Below are positions 5,988 through 14,293 of a stretch of 14,658 bases of DNA, one piece after another; positions within the stretch are counted from its first letter, which is position 1, and the number at the start of each line of letters is the position of its first letter. Both the position numbers and the translations under genes were made by a program. The notes beneath the pieces are model-generated. The model was not told where the DNA came from, searched no databases, and worked only from the letters and a program-made list of their open reading frames with translations. This stretch comes from CAYJLC01 sp964370735 (lineage in GTDB: Bacteria > Bacillota > Clostridia > Oscillospirales > Butyricicoccaceae). The DNA is taken from contig CAYJLC010000048.1 in NCBI GenBank assembly GCA_964370735.1, forward strand, positions 1-14,658, read 5' to 3'.

Positions 5988-6791
5988 ATGAATTTTAAGG
6001 TTAAAAAACGCATTTTAGGAAGTATATTATCGCTAGCAATTATTCTCACTAGCATCCCAGCAGTTTTTGCAACTGAAACTACAACTGATGAAAATACTCC
6101 TGAACTTGTTAGCGAAGCTGTAACTACAACTGATGAAGTTTCTGATGAAGCTGAAACTACAACTGACGACGCTGCATTAATGGAAGTTTTTGAAAATTTC
6201 ACAGATATTAGCGACCATTGGGGCTATGATGCAATTAAATCAGCTGTTTTAGCAGGATACTTAAACGGTACTTCTGAAACAACATTCACTCCAGATGGAA
6301 CTGCGACTCGTGCTATGGGACTTACTATTTTATACAGAGTAGCCGGTGAGCCAGAATTTGACGAGATTTTAATGTACGCTAATTTTGGTGATGTGGCTCA
6401 AAATTCTTGGTATGAAAAACCTTTTGGCTGGGCTGCTAAACTTGACATAGTTTATGGTGCTAAAGAAGGGCTTATTTATCCCGAAACTGAATTAACTCGT
6501 GAAGAATTTGCGACTCATCTTTGGAGATATGCAGGCTCACCAACAACAGCTTACAATTATTCTGGCGTTGAAATTATGTCCGATTTAGGCGATGTTAGTG
6601 AAATTTCGCTAGCTGCTATTGCTTGGGCACACATGGAAGGTATTATTGAAGGTTATGAAGACGAAACTTTAAGACCACACAATACAATCACAAGAACAGA
6701 AATGGCTATTATGCTTCAAAGATTTGGCGAAAAATCAGTTGATTATGATCTCCTTTCAGTTTATGATGTAACAGAAGAATCAGTAGGTTAA
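5988..6791 (+). CDS. Exported protein made only of three SLH domains
   Basis: A 267-residue precursor: a Sec signal peptide (MNFKVKKR, hydrophobic core, cleavage likely after IPAVFA at 28), an acidic linker with three TTTD repeats (31-60), then SLH domains at about 69-120, 131-183 and 197-249. The SLH signature positions read ATRAM, LTREE and ITRTE. Three SLH domains bind pyruvylated secondary cell-wall polysaccharide and fix proteins to the Gram-positive wall. No catalytic or other domain is present, so it may be an S-layer component, a wall-site occupant, or an adaptor; function unknown. Start ATG 5988 has AAGGTGA six bases upstream. It is monocistronic with its own promoter and terminator. 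The first two SLH domains share wording with those of the large enzyme downstream (TRAM...RxAGxPE), suggesting common origin. Confidence 0.9.
   Translation: MNFKVKKRILGSILSLAIILTSIPAVFATETTTDENTPELVSEAVTTTDEVSDEAETTTDDAALMEVFENFTDISDHWGYDAIKSAVLAGYLNGTSETTFTPDGTATRAMGLTILYRVAGEPEFDEILMYANFGDVAQNSWYEKPFGWAAKLDIVYGAKEGLIYPETELTREEFATHLWRYAGSPTTAYNYSGVEIMSDLGDVSEISLAAIAWAHMEGIIEGYEDETLRPHNTITRTEMAIMLQRFGEKSVDYDLLSVYDVTEESVG
6078..6170 (+). repeat. Three in-frame repeats encoding TTTD(E/D) in the SLH linker
   Basis: ACTACAACTGATGAA occurs at 6078-6092 and 6123-6137, with a near copy ACTACAACTGACGA from 6156. The spacing is 45 and 33 bases, all multiples of three. The repeat encodes a Thr/Asp/Glu-rich flexible spacer after the signal peptide and could expand or shrink by slippage. 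Confidence 0.75.
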
Positions 6792-6799
6792 ATATTAAT

Positions 6800-6831
6800 A
6801 GTGGTAAGGGACAATCCTTGCCACTTTTTTT
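6800..6831 (+). terminator. Intrinsic terminator of the SLH-only gene
   Basis: AGTGGTAAGG and CCTTGCCACT form a 10-base stem with one G-U pair around loop GACAAT, followed by TTTTTTT. It begins 8 bases after the stop codon. Together with the promoter downstream it separates the two SLH genes into two transcripts. Confidence 0.88.
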
Positions 6832-6985
6832 CTACGCAAATCTATATTCTGTATAAAAATTATTGTTTTGCAACTTGTATTGTAATAATTAATGATTTTT
6901 AGTCCAAAACTTACTATAAGACAAACTTTGGTAATATTAACCATATTTTCGTTAATAATTTCTACATATTTAATGTGCATATTTC

Positions 6986-7014
6986 TTGACTTTAGGGCGT
7001 TTGATATATATAAT
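6986..7014 (+). promoter_or_regulatory. Near-consensus sigma-A promoter of the GH2 gene
   Basis: TTGACT (6986-6991), exactly 17 bases, then the perfect -10 TATAAT (7009-7014). Transcription would start near 7021. This is the strongest promoter in the window. A TATACT at 7035-7040 lacks a usable -35. Between the upstream terminator and this promoter (6832-6985) I see no gene, only an imperfect TGGT-N7-ACCA repeat at 6929-6943. Confidence 0.8.
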
Positions 7015-7056
7015 ATTGGTTATACATTAGAATTTATACTATATTAATGCCAAACT

Positions 7057-7110
7057 AAGGAGATTTCGGCAAAAAAATTCCTAGTGATTTATTTTTTACT
7101 TACGGAGGAC
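7057..7110 (+). promoter_or_regulatory. Leader of the GH2 gene with two Shine-Dalgarno sequences
   Basis: The start codon's own site is GGAGG at 7104-7108, seven bases before ATG 7116. A second, AAGGAGA at 7057-7062, lies about 36 bases after the transcript start and has no ATG, GTG or TTG at a usable distance. It can pair imperfectly with AAATTCCT (7075-7082) downstream, which would hide it. It may bind ribosomes to stabilise the message. Confidence 0.45.
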
Positions 7111-7115
7111 AAATT

Positions 7116-10100
7116 ATGAAAAAAATTCTCAGCCTTGCCATTAGTGTTGCTCTGTGTTCAAACTTTCTAATTCCCGCTTTAGCAAGTTTCGAACCATCTA
7201 CATATTCCGAAAGCAACCAAACATCTTCACAAGTCGAAACAATTTTTGTAAACTCACTTTCATATACTAGTCGAACTGAAAACTTCGACGAAAACTGGCG
7301 TTTTAACTACGGAGATGTACAAAATGCACAAAGTATAAATTTCAACGACTCTGATTGGAGCAATATAAATCTTCCACACGATTATAGTGCAGATTTGCCT
7401 TATTCAACTTCTGGCGAAGGTGAAAGTGGCTATAAAGAAGGTGGAGTTGGCTGGTATAGAAAGTCTTTTACTTTAACTGATGACTATAAAAACAAGACAA
7501 TTTCTATCGACTTTGGCGGTGTGTATATGAACGCCACAGTATACTTAAATGGCGAAAAACTAGGTACTCACCCTTATGGTTATACATCATTTTCTTTTGA
7601 ACTTCCTTATGAATTGCTGAATTTCGACTCTGAAAATGTAATTTCTGTTAGAGTCGATAACCCTGTGCCAACAAGCAGATGGTATTCAGGTAGTGGTATT
7701 TATAGAAGTGTCGAGCTTACAGTGACTGATAACGTTCATATCGCAAGACATGGTGTTACCACAGAAACTACTGGTGTCAAAACTGGCACAAGCACTTTAA
7801 ATTACGAAGTTATTGTGTCAAATGACAGTAGCGAACCTGCAACTGTTTCGCTAGATGCCACTATCGAAGATAGCCTTGGCGAAGCTTTAAACACTGTTTC
7901 TTCAGCGGCTGTTACCATCGAGCCTAACTCTTCTTCGGTTGTTTCTGGTTCTATGGTTGTCTCAAACCCAGATTTATGGAGTGTGGACTCACCTAATCTT
8001 TATACTTTAGTGACTGATATTAACCAAGATGGCATAAAAGTAGACAGTTTAGACACATCTTTTGGTTTTAGATATTACGAATTTGACCGCGACACTGGTT
8101 TTACTTTAAACGGTGTTCCTATGAAACTTGAAGGCGTATGTATGCACCACGACCAAGGTTCGCTAGGTGCCGAGGCTTGGTATCGTTCGATGGAGCGTCA
8201 AGTTGAGATACTAAAAGACATGGGTGTTAACAGTATTCGTGTCACTCATAACCCAGCATCAAAAGAACTTGTTGAAATTTGCGACCGTTTAGGTATGTTA
8301 CTTATCGACGAGAGTTTTGACACTTGGATTATGATAAAAAACAGTAATGTTAATGACTATTCTCAGTGGTTTGAAGAACCAATCGAAGCTGGAAACACAA
8401 TTGTAAACGGTGTTCCACTTGAAATGACTTGGGCTGAATATGATACAAAAGAAATGGCGCACCAAGATAAAAATGCTCCTTCAGTAATCGCATACAGCTT
8501 AGGAAATGAAATTTTCGAGGGTACTGGTTATTCTCAAGCTCATCGATATGCCGACATCGCTCAACAGTTAATCGACTGGGTAAACGAAGTTGATGACACA
8601 CGCTTAATTACATTTGGTCAAAATGATAACTCGGCTACAAGCTATGGCTATGAAGTTTCTGATGTAATACACGCAGCTGGTGGTATTATTGGAAGAAACT
8701 ACGGTAGTCCTTCTGAAATGGAACAATATTACAACAAAGGCTATACAATTTACGCGTCTGAAACTTCTTCTAGTGTAAATAGTCGTGGTGTATATGATAA
8801 TAAACAAAACGCAGCTCAAACAGCCGACAAAAGACTTACTTCTTATGATAAAAGTGCTGTTGGTTGGGGTGCTATGTCTAGTGAGTCTTGGTGGAACACA
8901 ATTCGCTTTGACTATATCGCCGGCGAATACCTATGGACTGGTTTTGACTATTTAGGCGAGCCAACTCCTTGGAATGGCGTTGGTTCTGGTAGTGTTGGTT
9001 CATGGCCTGCACCAAAAAGCTCATACTTTGGTATAATAGACACTGCTGGTTTACCAAAGGACAGTTTCTATCTATATCAAAGCCAATGGAATGAGCATGT
9101 AAATACTATTCATGTACTTCCTACTTGGGATAGAAATGATGTTATAATTGACAATAATGGCAATGTTGAAGTTGTTGTTTATTCTGATGCTGACATAGTA
9201 AAAGTTTTCTTAAACGATATCGAAATAGGTTCGGCTACTGCAACAACTCATACAACAGATGCTGGTTTTACTTATAAAACATTTGACACTGGCACTGGAG
9301 ATTTCTATTATGAAAGTGGTCATAAATCTCTATATTCTACTTTCTATGTACCTTATGAAGAAGGTACACTTACTGTTAAAGGATATACTGCTGACGGAAC
9401 TGAAATCACCGATTTTGATGGAAGAAACTCTGTTTCTACTACAACTGGGGCGTCTACACTTTCAGTATCGGCTGACCACAGCACAATTGATGCAGACGGA
9501 CGCGACTTATCTTACATCACTATCGATGTTTTAGACGATAATGGCAATATTGTTAACGGAGCAGAGCCTGAAATCACAGTTGAAGTTTCAGGAAATGGTA
9601 GACTTTTAGCATTAGATAACGGCAGACAAGACGACCACACACCATATACCGACGATAGTCGCGAAGCTATGGCTGGCAAACTTGTTGCGATTGTTCAATC
9701 TACAAAAGAAGATGGTTCTTTCACTGTCACTGCAACTGCAAACGGACTTTCTAATGATAGTGTAACCATCACTACAAAAGCCTCTAGCGAATCTGCTACT
9801 AAAAAAATTGTAAGCTATGACATTGCACGAAACTATTATGTTAAAGCTAATACTACACCTGTTTTACCGACAGATGTTTTAGTAACTTATTCTGACAAAA
9901 CTAATGAAGAACTTGCAGTTTCTTGGAATGATTATGACGATTCATTACTTTCTTCGTCAAATACTTTCGTAATAACAGGTTCAATCACAAGCTTAGGTAT
10001 TCCAATTTCTGTTAATATCACAACGATTGAAGGCATACCAAATATCCAAAATTACTCAACTTCTATCGCAGTAAATGGCAGTTTAATCCTTCCATCGACT

Positions 10101-13100
10101 ATGCCTTTAGTAGAAGATGACGGAACTATCACTAATATTTTCTTCCCTGTAAATTGGGATACTAATGGATTCTCGTCTGCAAATACTGGTATTTACGAAA
10201 TTTCTGGTACTGCAAATGTATTTGGAACTGATTCCGAAATATCTGCCTCAGTTCGTGTTACAGAAGGCGAAATTATTGCAGGTTCAAACGTTTCTTCTAG
10301 TGCCGATGGATTATTCCTAAACTCTGTTGGAAACACAGTCGCTGACATTGAAAATCTTCGTGACAACGATAATAGCACTGTCTTTTCAACAAATGGCGAT
10401 ATTTTATTCAGATATGCAACTGCACAAAACATTAATACGGTTGAAGTTATCTTAGAAAATGCTAATCCAGATTCAGCTATCACTGTTTCTTGGTCTGGCG
10501 ACGGCATAAACTACCAATCTATCCCTAAAATTTCTGGCGAAACTACTTTTGATGCAAACGGACTTGTTCCGGCAGTTTGGATTAAAGTTTCTGTGCCTGA
10601 AATCACTTCTATTTCAGAAATAAAATTAAACATAGGCAGCCCAAGCTTTGAAAAATATGATTCAGCAACCCTAGAAAGCTTGAACATAAACGGACTTTCT
10701 GTCGATGCTGTTTCACTTGCAAACAACGAATACCCAACTCAAGCACTAATTGTAAATTCTTATGATTATGTTCCTTTCGAAAATGCTTCGGTTACACCTT
10801 TACCAACGGTTGAAAACGAAAAACGTTTCTTAATCGTGTCGGAAGACCATAGTAATATTAATATTTTCACAGTTCTTTTAGGACAAGGAAAAGATGGTAA
10901 TGGAAGTTCTGCGGAAGATGCGTCACTTGACTATGATTACACAAAAACTATCGCAACTGCTGGAAGTTCTCAACCACTATCTGGTAGCGAAGGTCCTGCT
11001 AGCCTAATCATCGACGATAATCCTGCTACTTTCTGGCACTCTGAATGGGCAGCTGATTTATCAAACAGACCTGAAGACAGATGGGTTATGTTAGAGCTAG
11101 AGGAAGAAAGCACTCTTTCTGCTCTTCGTTATTTACCAAGACCAAGTGCTGCCGAAAATGGTACAATTACAGCCTACGAAGTGTATGTAAGCACTGACGG
11201 AGAAAATTTCGAAAAAGTTTCAGAAGGAAACTGGCCTGCTACTTCTGGCTACAAACTAGCCGAATTTGATAGTGCAGTTAATGCTAAATTCGTAAAACTT
11301 GTAGCTATAACATCACAAGCCCCTGGACACGCTTCTAGTAAATTTGTGTCTGGTGCCGAACTTCGTTTAAGACTTGCTTCAGATTCAGAAAAAACTGATA
11401 TTTCTAGCTTTAACTTAAACCTTGATGTAACAGAATACGCATACACTGGCGACGAAATTACTCCTATCCCTACTGTTACTGACGAAAATAATAACGAACT
11501 AACTTACGGTGTAGATTTTATCGTTGAATATGAAAATAATATAAACCCAGGCGATGCTACTGGTAAAATCATAGGTATCACTTCGTTTACTGGCGAAATT
11601 CCATTTAATTTCACTATTCAAGACGATAATTTAACTCTAAATGATATCGCTGATTTAGAACTTTCTACTTTCATAGGAGTACACCCAAATTTACCTGACT
11701 TTGTATCGGCAACAACTTCGCTTGATACACAAATAAATGTTAATGTAACTTGGGAACCTGTAAGCGAAGAATCATACAAAAATGTTGGTGAATTCTCTGT
11801 AAATGGTACTATCGACGGTTATGTAAACACTGTAACTGCAAATATCACTGTCGTAGGTGTAAAATCTGTTGAATACATAAATGTTTTAACTGCTAAAGGA
11901 AGCACTCCTTCCCTTCCAGAAAATATTTTCATCACATTAACCACAAACGAAGTTATTGATAGACCAGTGACTTGGGACACTCAAGACATTGATTTCAATG
12001 TCGATATAGGCACAAATATTCCTGTTTCTGGTGTGGCTACATTAGAAAATGATATTTTATTCGATGTTAATGCAGTTGTTACGATTATAGATTCGTTAGA
12101 CAGTAGCCAGAACTTGTCGTTAGGCACTTCAAACGAATATCCTAAGGCATTATCATCTCATTCAACGACAGACGACCCTGCAACAATTATCGATGGGCTT
12201 AAAAACTTTGGTCAACCAAAAGCAATTTGGTCTGACTGGGTTAGAAATGAATTCCACGAAGCTCCATTCGTTGCTGTTGTTTTAGGTGAAACTGAAATCA
12301 CAGATACAACTGCAAACACAATTTCTATCGGTTTCTTCGATGAAAACTCATCTCAACCAATAGACTCTGGTTCTTCAGTTCGTATACCAAAAGATTACAA
12401 AGTCGAATACTATACTGGCGAAAGCTACGAAGTGAGTTCTGACCCTCTAAATGTGGCTAGCTGGACAGACCATCCGTTTAACAACGACGATAACTGGACA
12501 GAAGTTACATATATCGGTGCTAAACCAGCTGTTCCACAAAGTGCTGATTTTGCTCAAATGGTTGTAATTCCATTCGAAACTGTAACATCTTCAGCGTTTA
12601 GAGTTGTTTTAACTCCTTATCCAAATCAATGGGTAGGTGTCGAAGAATTTGAACTTTATAATCAAATTCCTGTCGTAGTTCCAACAACTATCACAAGCAT
12701 CACAAACCCAGACACTATTGATGTTTTAGTAGGCGATTTTGCAACCTTGCCAACAACAGTTACAGCAACGCTTTCTGATAATACTACAACTGAATTTGAT
12801 GTTGTTTGGGATGTTTCAAGCCTAGACACTTCTGCGGTAAATACCATAGATATAACAGGTATCATTACTTTAAAAGACGATTTTTCAAACATATTTGGTT
12901 TAACTGCTACTGTCACTGTAAATGTTTATGAACCTGCCGAGGATATTTATGTAACCTTCGTTTATGATGATGGTGTGACAGCTAACTTAGACGTTTTAGT
13001 CGACGATTTAGGAAAAATAACTTTCCCTGAAAATCCAATAAGAACTGATTACCGTTTCGAAGGTTGGTTCTACGATTTAGATGGTTTAAACGAAGCCACT

Positions 13101-13826
13101 TCTGACGATGTTTTTGACGAAAACACATTTATTTATGCTTATTGGACTTATATAACTCCTGAACCAGAAGTTACACCTCCAGTTAGACCTCGTCCAACAC
13201 CTGAGCCTGAACCAGAACCAGAGCCAGAGCCAGAAGTTGAAATCATCGACCCTGATGTTCCACTTTCAGGTGATACTGACGAAGAAACCACCAAACCAAA
13301 AGAATTTACCGATATAAATTCTCACTGGGCAAAAGAAGACATCGATTTTGTGGTTTCATCAGAGATATTCACAGGGATTTCAGACGATACTTTTGCTCCA
13401 GAGGACACTATGACACGTGCAATGTTTGTCACTGTTTTACATCGTTTAGCAGGCAATCCAGAAACTACGGAAGCGTTAGTATTCACTGATGTTCCTAAAG
13501 ATATCTACTATGCCGACGCTGTAATATGGGCATATAGCAATGGTTATATTTCAGGAACTAGCGAAGATACCTTCTCTCCTGATATGAATATTTCTCGCGA
13601 AGATTTAGTCACAATACTTTGGAGATATGTAGGCAAACCTACTACCGAAGGTACTTTAGACTTCGAAGATACTGATAAAGTTTCAGATTATGCGATGGAT
13701 GCTTTAAAATATGCGTTTGACATAGGCATAATCTCTGGAAAATCAGAAACAATTCTTGCACCAAAAGACTCTGCAACAAGAGCAGAAGTTGCAACTATCA
13801 TAGCAAGATTTATGAGAACTATTTAA
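7116..13826 (+). CDS. SLH-anchored GH2 beta-galactosidase-like multimodular exoenzyme
   Basis: A 2236-residue exported enzyme. A signal peptide (1-23, cleavage near IPALA) is followed by the GH2 sugar-binding domain (about 50-205), Ig-like domain (208-318) and catalytic TIM barrel (320-660). The acid/base is E465 in SLGNE, the nucleophile E549 in YASET, and NSIRVTHNPAS (372-382) is the GH2 signature. Next come a DUF4982 domain (about 675-765), GH2 C5 domain (780-888), two Big_4 Ig-like domains (896-1050), a discoidin-like region (1055-1175), a cadherin-like sandwich (1180-1255), a CBM32-like discoidin domain (1272-1420), an Ig-like YTGDEITP module (1430-1502), two more Big_4 (1503-1658), another discoidin-like region (1665-1850), a fifth Big_4 (1855-1938), an InlB B-repeat (1943-2011), a Pro-Glu spacer (2014-2040) and three SLH domains (2063-2233). 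It probably cleaves beta-galactosides on host or plant glycans at the wall. GH2 also includes glucuronidases and mannosidases, so substrate is inferred. Confidence 0.93.
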   Translation: MKKILSLAISVALCSNFLIPALASFEPSTYSESNQTSSQVETIFVNSLSYTSRTENFDENWRFNYGDVQNAQSINFNDSDWSNINLPHDYSADLPYSTSGEGESGYKEGGVGWYRKSFTLTDDYKNKTISIDFGGVYMNATVYLNGEKLGTHPYGYTSFSFELPYELLNFDSENVISVRVDNPVPTSRWYSGSGIYRSVELTVTDNVHIARHGVTTETTGVKTGTSTLNYEVIVSNDSSEPATVSLDATIEDSLGEALNTVSSAAVTIEPNSSSVVSGSMVVSNPDLWSVDSPNLYTLVTDINQDGIKVDSLDTSFGFRYYEFDRDTGFTLNGVPMKLEGVCMHHDQGSLGAEAWYRSMERQVEILKDMGVNSIRVTHNPASKELVEICDRLGMLLIDESFDTWIMIKNSNVNDYSQWFEEPIEAGNTIVNGVPLEMTWAEYDTKEMAHQDKNAPSVIAYSLGNEIFEGTGYSQAHRYADIAQQLIDWVNEVDDTRLITFGQNDNSATSYGYEVSDVIHAAGGIIGRNYGSPSEMEQYYNKGYTIYASETSSSVNSRGVYDNKQNAAQTADKRLTSYDKSAVGWGAMSSESWWNTIRFDYIAGEYLWTGFDYLGEPTPWNGVGSGSVGSWPAPKSSYFGIIDTAGLPKDSFYLYQSQWNEHVNTIHVLPTWDRNDVIIDNNGNVEVVVYSDADIVKVFLNDIEIGSATATTHTTDAGFTYKTFDTGTGDFYYESGHKSLYSTFYVPYEEGTLTVKGYTADGTEITDFDGRNSVSTTTGASTLSVSADHSTIDADGRDLSYITIDVLDDNGNIVNGAEPEITVEVSGNGRLLALDNGRQDDHTPYTDDSREAMAGKLVAIVQSTKEDGSFTVTATANGLSNDSVTITTKASSESATKKIVSYDIARNYYVKANTTPVLPTDVLVTYSDKTNEELAVSWNDYDDSLLSSSNTFVITGSITSLGIPISVNITTIEGIPNIQNYSTSIAVNGSLILPSTMPLVEDDGTITNIFFPVNWDTNGFSSANTGIYEISGTANVFGTDSEISASVRVTEGEIIAGSNVSSSADGLFLNSVGNTVADIENLRDNDNSTVFSTNGDILFRYATAQNINTVEVILENANPDSAITVSWSGDGINYQSIPKISGETTFDANGLVPAVWIKVSVPEITSISEIKLNIGSPSFEKYDSATLESLNINGLSVDAVSLANNEYPTQALIVNSYDYVPFENASVTPLPTVENEKRFLIVSEDHSNINIFTVLLGQGKDGNGSSAEDASLDYDYTKTIATAGSSQPLSGSEGPASLIIDDNPATFWHSEWAADLSNRPEDRWVMLELEEESTLSALRYLPRPSAAENGTITAYEVYVSTDGENFEKVSEGNWPATSGYKLAEFDSAVNAKFVKLVAITSQAPGHASSKFVSGAELRLRLASDSEKTDISSFNLNLDVTEYAYTGDEITPIPTVTDENNNELTYGVDFIVEYENNINPGDATGKIIGITSFTGEIPFNFTIQDDNLTLNDIADLELSTFIGVHPNLPDFVSATTSLDTQINVNVTWEPVSEESYKNVGEFSVNGTIDGYVNTVTANITVVGVKSVEYINVLTAKGSTPSLPENIFITLTTNEVIDRPVTWDTQDIDFNVDIGTNIPVSGVATLENDILFDVNAVVTIIDSLDSSQNLSLGTSNEYPKALSSHSTTDDPATIIDGLKNFGQPKAIWSDWVRNEFHEAPFVAVVLGETEITDTTANTISIGFFDENSSQPIDSGSSVRIPKDYKVEYYTGESYEVSSDPLNVASWTDHPFNNDDNWTEVTYIGAKPAVPQSADFAQMVVIPFETVTSSAFRVVLTPYPNQWVGVEEFELYNQIPVVVPTTITSITNPDTIDVLVGDFATLPTTVTATLSDNTTTEFDVVWDVSSLDTSAVNTIDITGIITLKDDFSNIFGLTATVTVNVYEPAEDIYVTFVYDDGVTANLDVLVDDLGKITFPENPIRTDYRFEGWFYDLDGLNEATSDDVFDENTFIYAYWTYITPEPEVTPPVRPRPTPEPEPEPEPEPEVEIIDPDVPLSGDTDEETTKPKEFTDINSHWAKEDIDFVVSSEIFTGISDDTFAPEDTMTRAMFVTVLHRLAGNPETTEALVFTDVPKDIYYADAVIWAYSNGYISGTSEDTFSPDMNISREDLVTILWRYVGKPTTEGTLDFEDTDKVSDYAMDALKYAFDIGIISGKSETILAPKDSATRAEVATIIARFMRTI
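13200..13234 (+). repeat. Pro-Glu codon repeat before the SLH anchor
   Basis: A run of CCT/CCA-GAG/GAA codon pairs encodes PEPEPEPEPEPE (residues 2029-2040), directly before the wall-binding SLH domains. Such Pro-Glu tracts are stiff extended spacers that lift the catalytic part off the wall. The six-base repeat is prone to length change in frame. Confidence 0.85.
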
Positions 13827-13850
13827 TCAAAAAACACAACTTAATCATTA

Positions 13851-13884
13851 AAAAAGGGCTGTCGCCGTAGCGATAGCCCTTTTT
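13851..13884. terminator. Bidirectional intrinsic terminator after the GH2 gene
   Basis: GGGCTGTCGC (13856-13865) pairs with GCGATAGCCC (13870-13879) around loop CGTA, with one G-U pair. AAAAA precedes the stem and TTTTT follows it, so it can end transcripts from either side: the GH2 gene on the plus strand and the regulator stub on the minus strand. Confidence 0.92.
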
Positions 13885-13893
13885 ATTTGTGTT

Positions 13894-14138
13894 TTAATAT
13901 AAAAGTGTGCGTAAAACTGTGTAAATATTATTAATATGGTCACGCATAACCTTTTGTGCTTTTTCTGGATTATGTTCTTTAATGGCGTTTAAAATTTCAT
14001 CGTGATACGCCAAAGATACTTCAATTGTGTGAAAATCCGAGGTGTAGCCTGAGTATGATGAGTTTTCAAGCTCGTTTGCAACGGCAGCCAAAGTATTTTT
14101 TAGTAGTGAATTGTTTGTACTAAGTGCTATCGAAAATG
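13894..14138 (-). pseudogene. C-terminal stub of a GntR/FadR-type regulator (FCD domain)
   Basis: The minus-strand frame ends at TAA 13894-13896 and encodes FSIALSTNNSLLKNTLAAVA followed by YHDEILNAIKEHNPEKAQKV and MRDHINNIYTVL. This is the second half of the FCD ligand domain of FadR-group GntR regulators: 'FH.AIA.ATHN.LL', then 'H..I..AI...D...A...M..H', including two of the metal/ligand-binding histidines (YHDE and RDHI). The DNA-binding domain and first half of FCD are missing. The frame stays open to a stop at 14221-14223, but the residues beyond about 14138 no longer look like FCD. Only a TTG (14091) without ribosome site could start it, so it is a relic. It meets a thiolase fragment on the other strand. 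Confidence 0.72.
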
Positions 14139-14291
14139 TTATGAATAGTATGAAATTCGGTGTTACTTCATTTTTAGGAAGAATTGTCGGTGTTAAAGCA
14201 GGACGAAGAAAGCACAGGTTTTACAGTAAACCGTTTGTGTGCATTAGGTCTTCAAGCAATAGTTACTGCTAGTATGATGGTTGAAAATCGC
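14126..14291 (+). pseudogene. Internal fragment of a thiolase (acetyl-CoA acetyltransferase) gene, frameshifted
   Basis: The plus strand encodes EESTGFTVNRLCALGLQAIV (14205-14264) followed by TASMMVEN. This matches the thiolase active-site block 'P.FTVNRLCGSGLQAI', with the acyl-carrying Cys at codon 14238-14240 but GS changed to AL. In another frame just upstream, AIENVMNSMKFG and LGRIVGVKAG (14126-14202) resemble the preceding stretch 'ENVIMGNV...ARQxGVKAG', so a frameshift lies near 14200. Only about 50 of some 390 residues remain, with no start or ribosome site. It is flanked by a regulator stub and the histidine kinase end, both on the opposite strand. Thiolases condense or split acetyl-CoA units in butanoate and fatty-acid metabolism. 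The assignment rests on the Cys block. Confidence 0.6.
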
Positions 14292-14293
14292 TT

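Noticed and set aside
6795..6980. Minus-strand frame of 61 codons between the two SLH genes
   Set aside because: It reads through the SLH-gene terminator, has no promoter or ribosome site, and its translation matches nothing.
7016..7040. Second GH2 promoter TTGGTT ... TATACT
   Set aside because: The spacer is only 13 bases, too short for sigma-A.
8350..12916. Several 65-104 codon minus-strand frames inside the GH2 gene
   Set aside because: They lie wholly inside a clearly coding gene, have no ribosome sites and show biased low-complexity translations of Thr/Ser codons read backwards.
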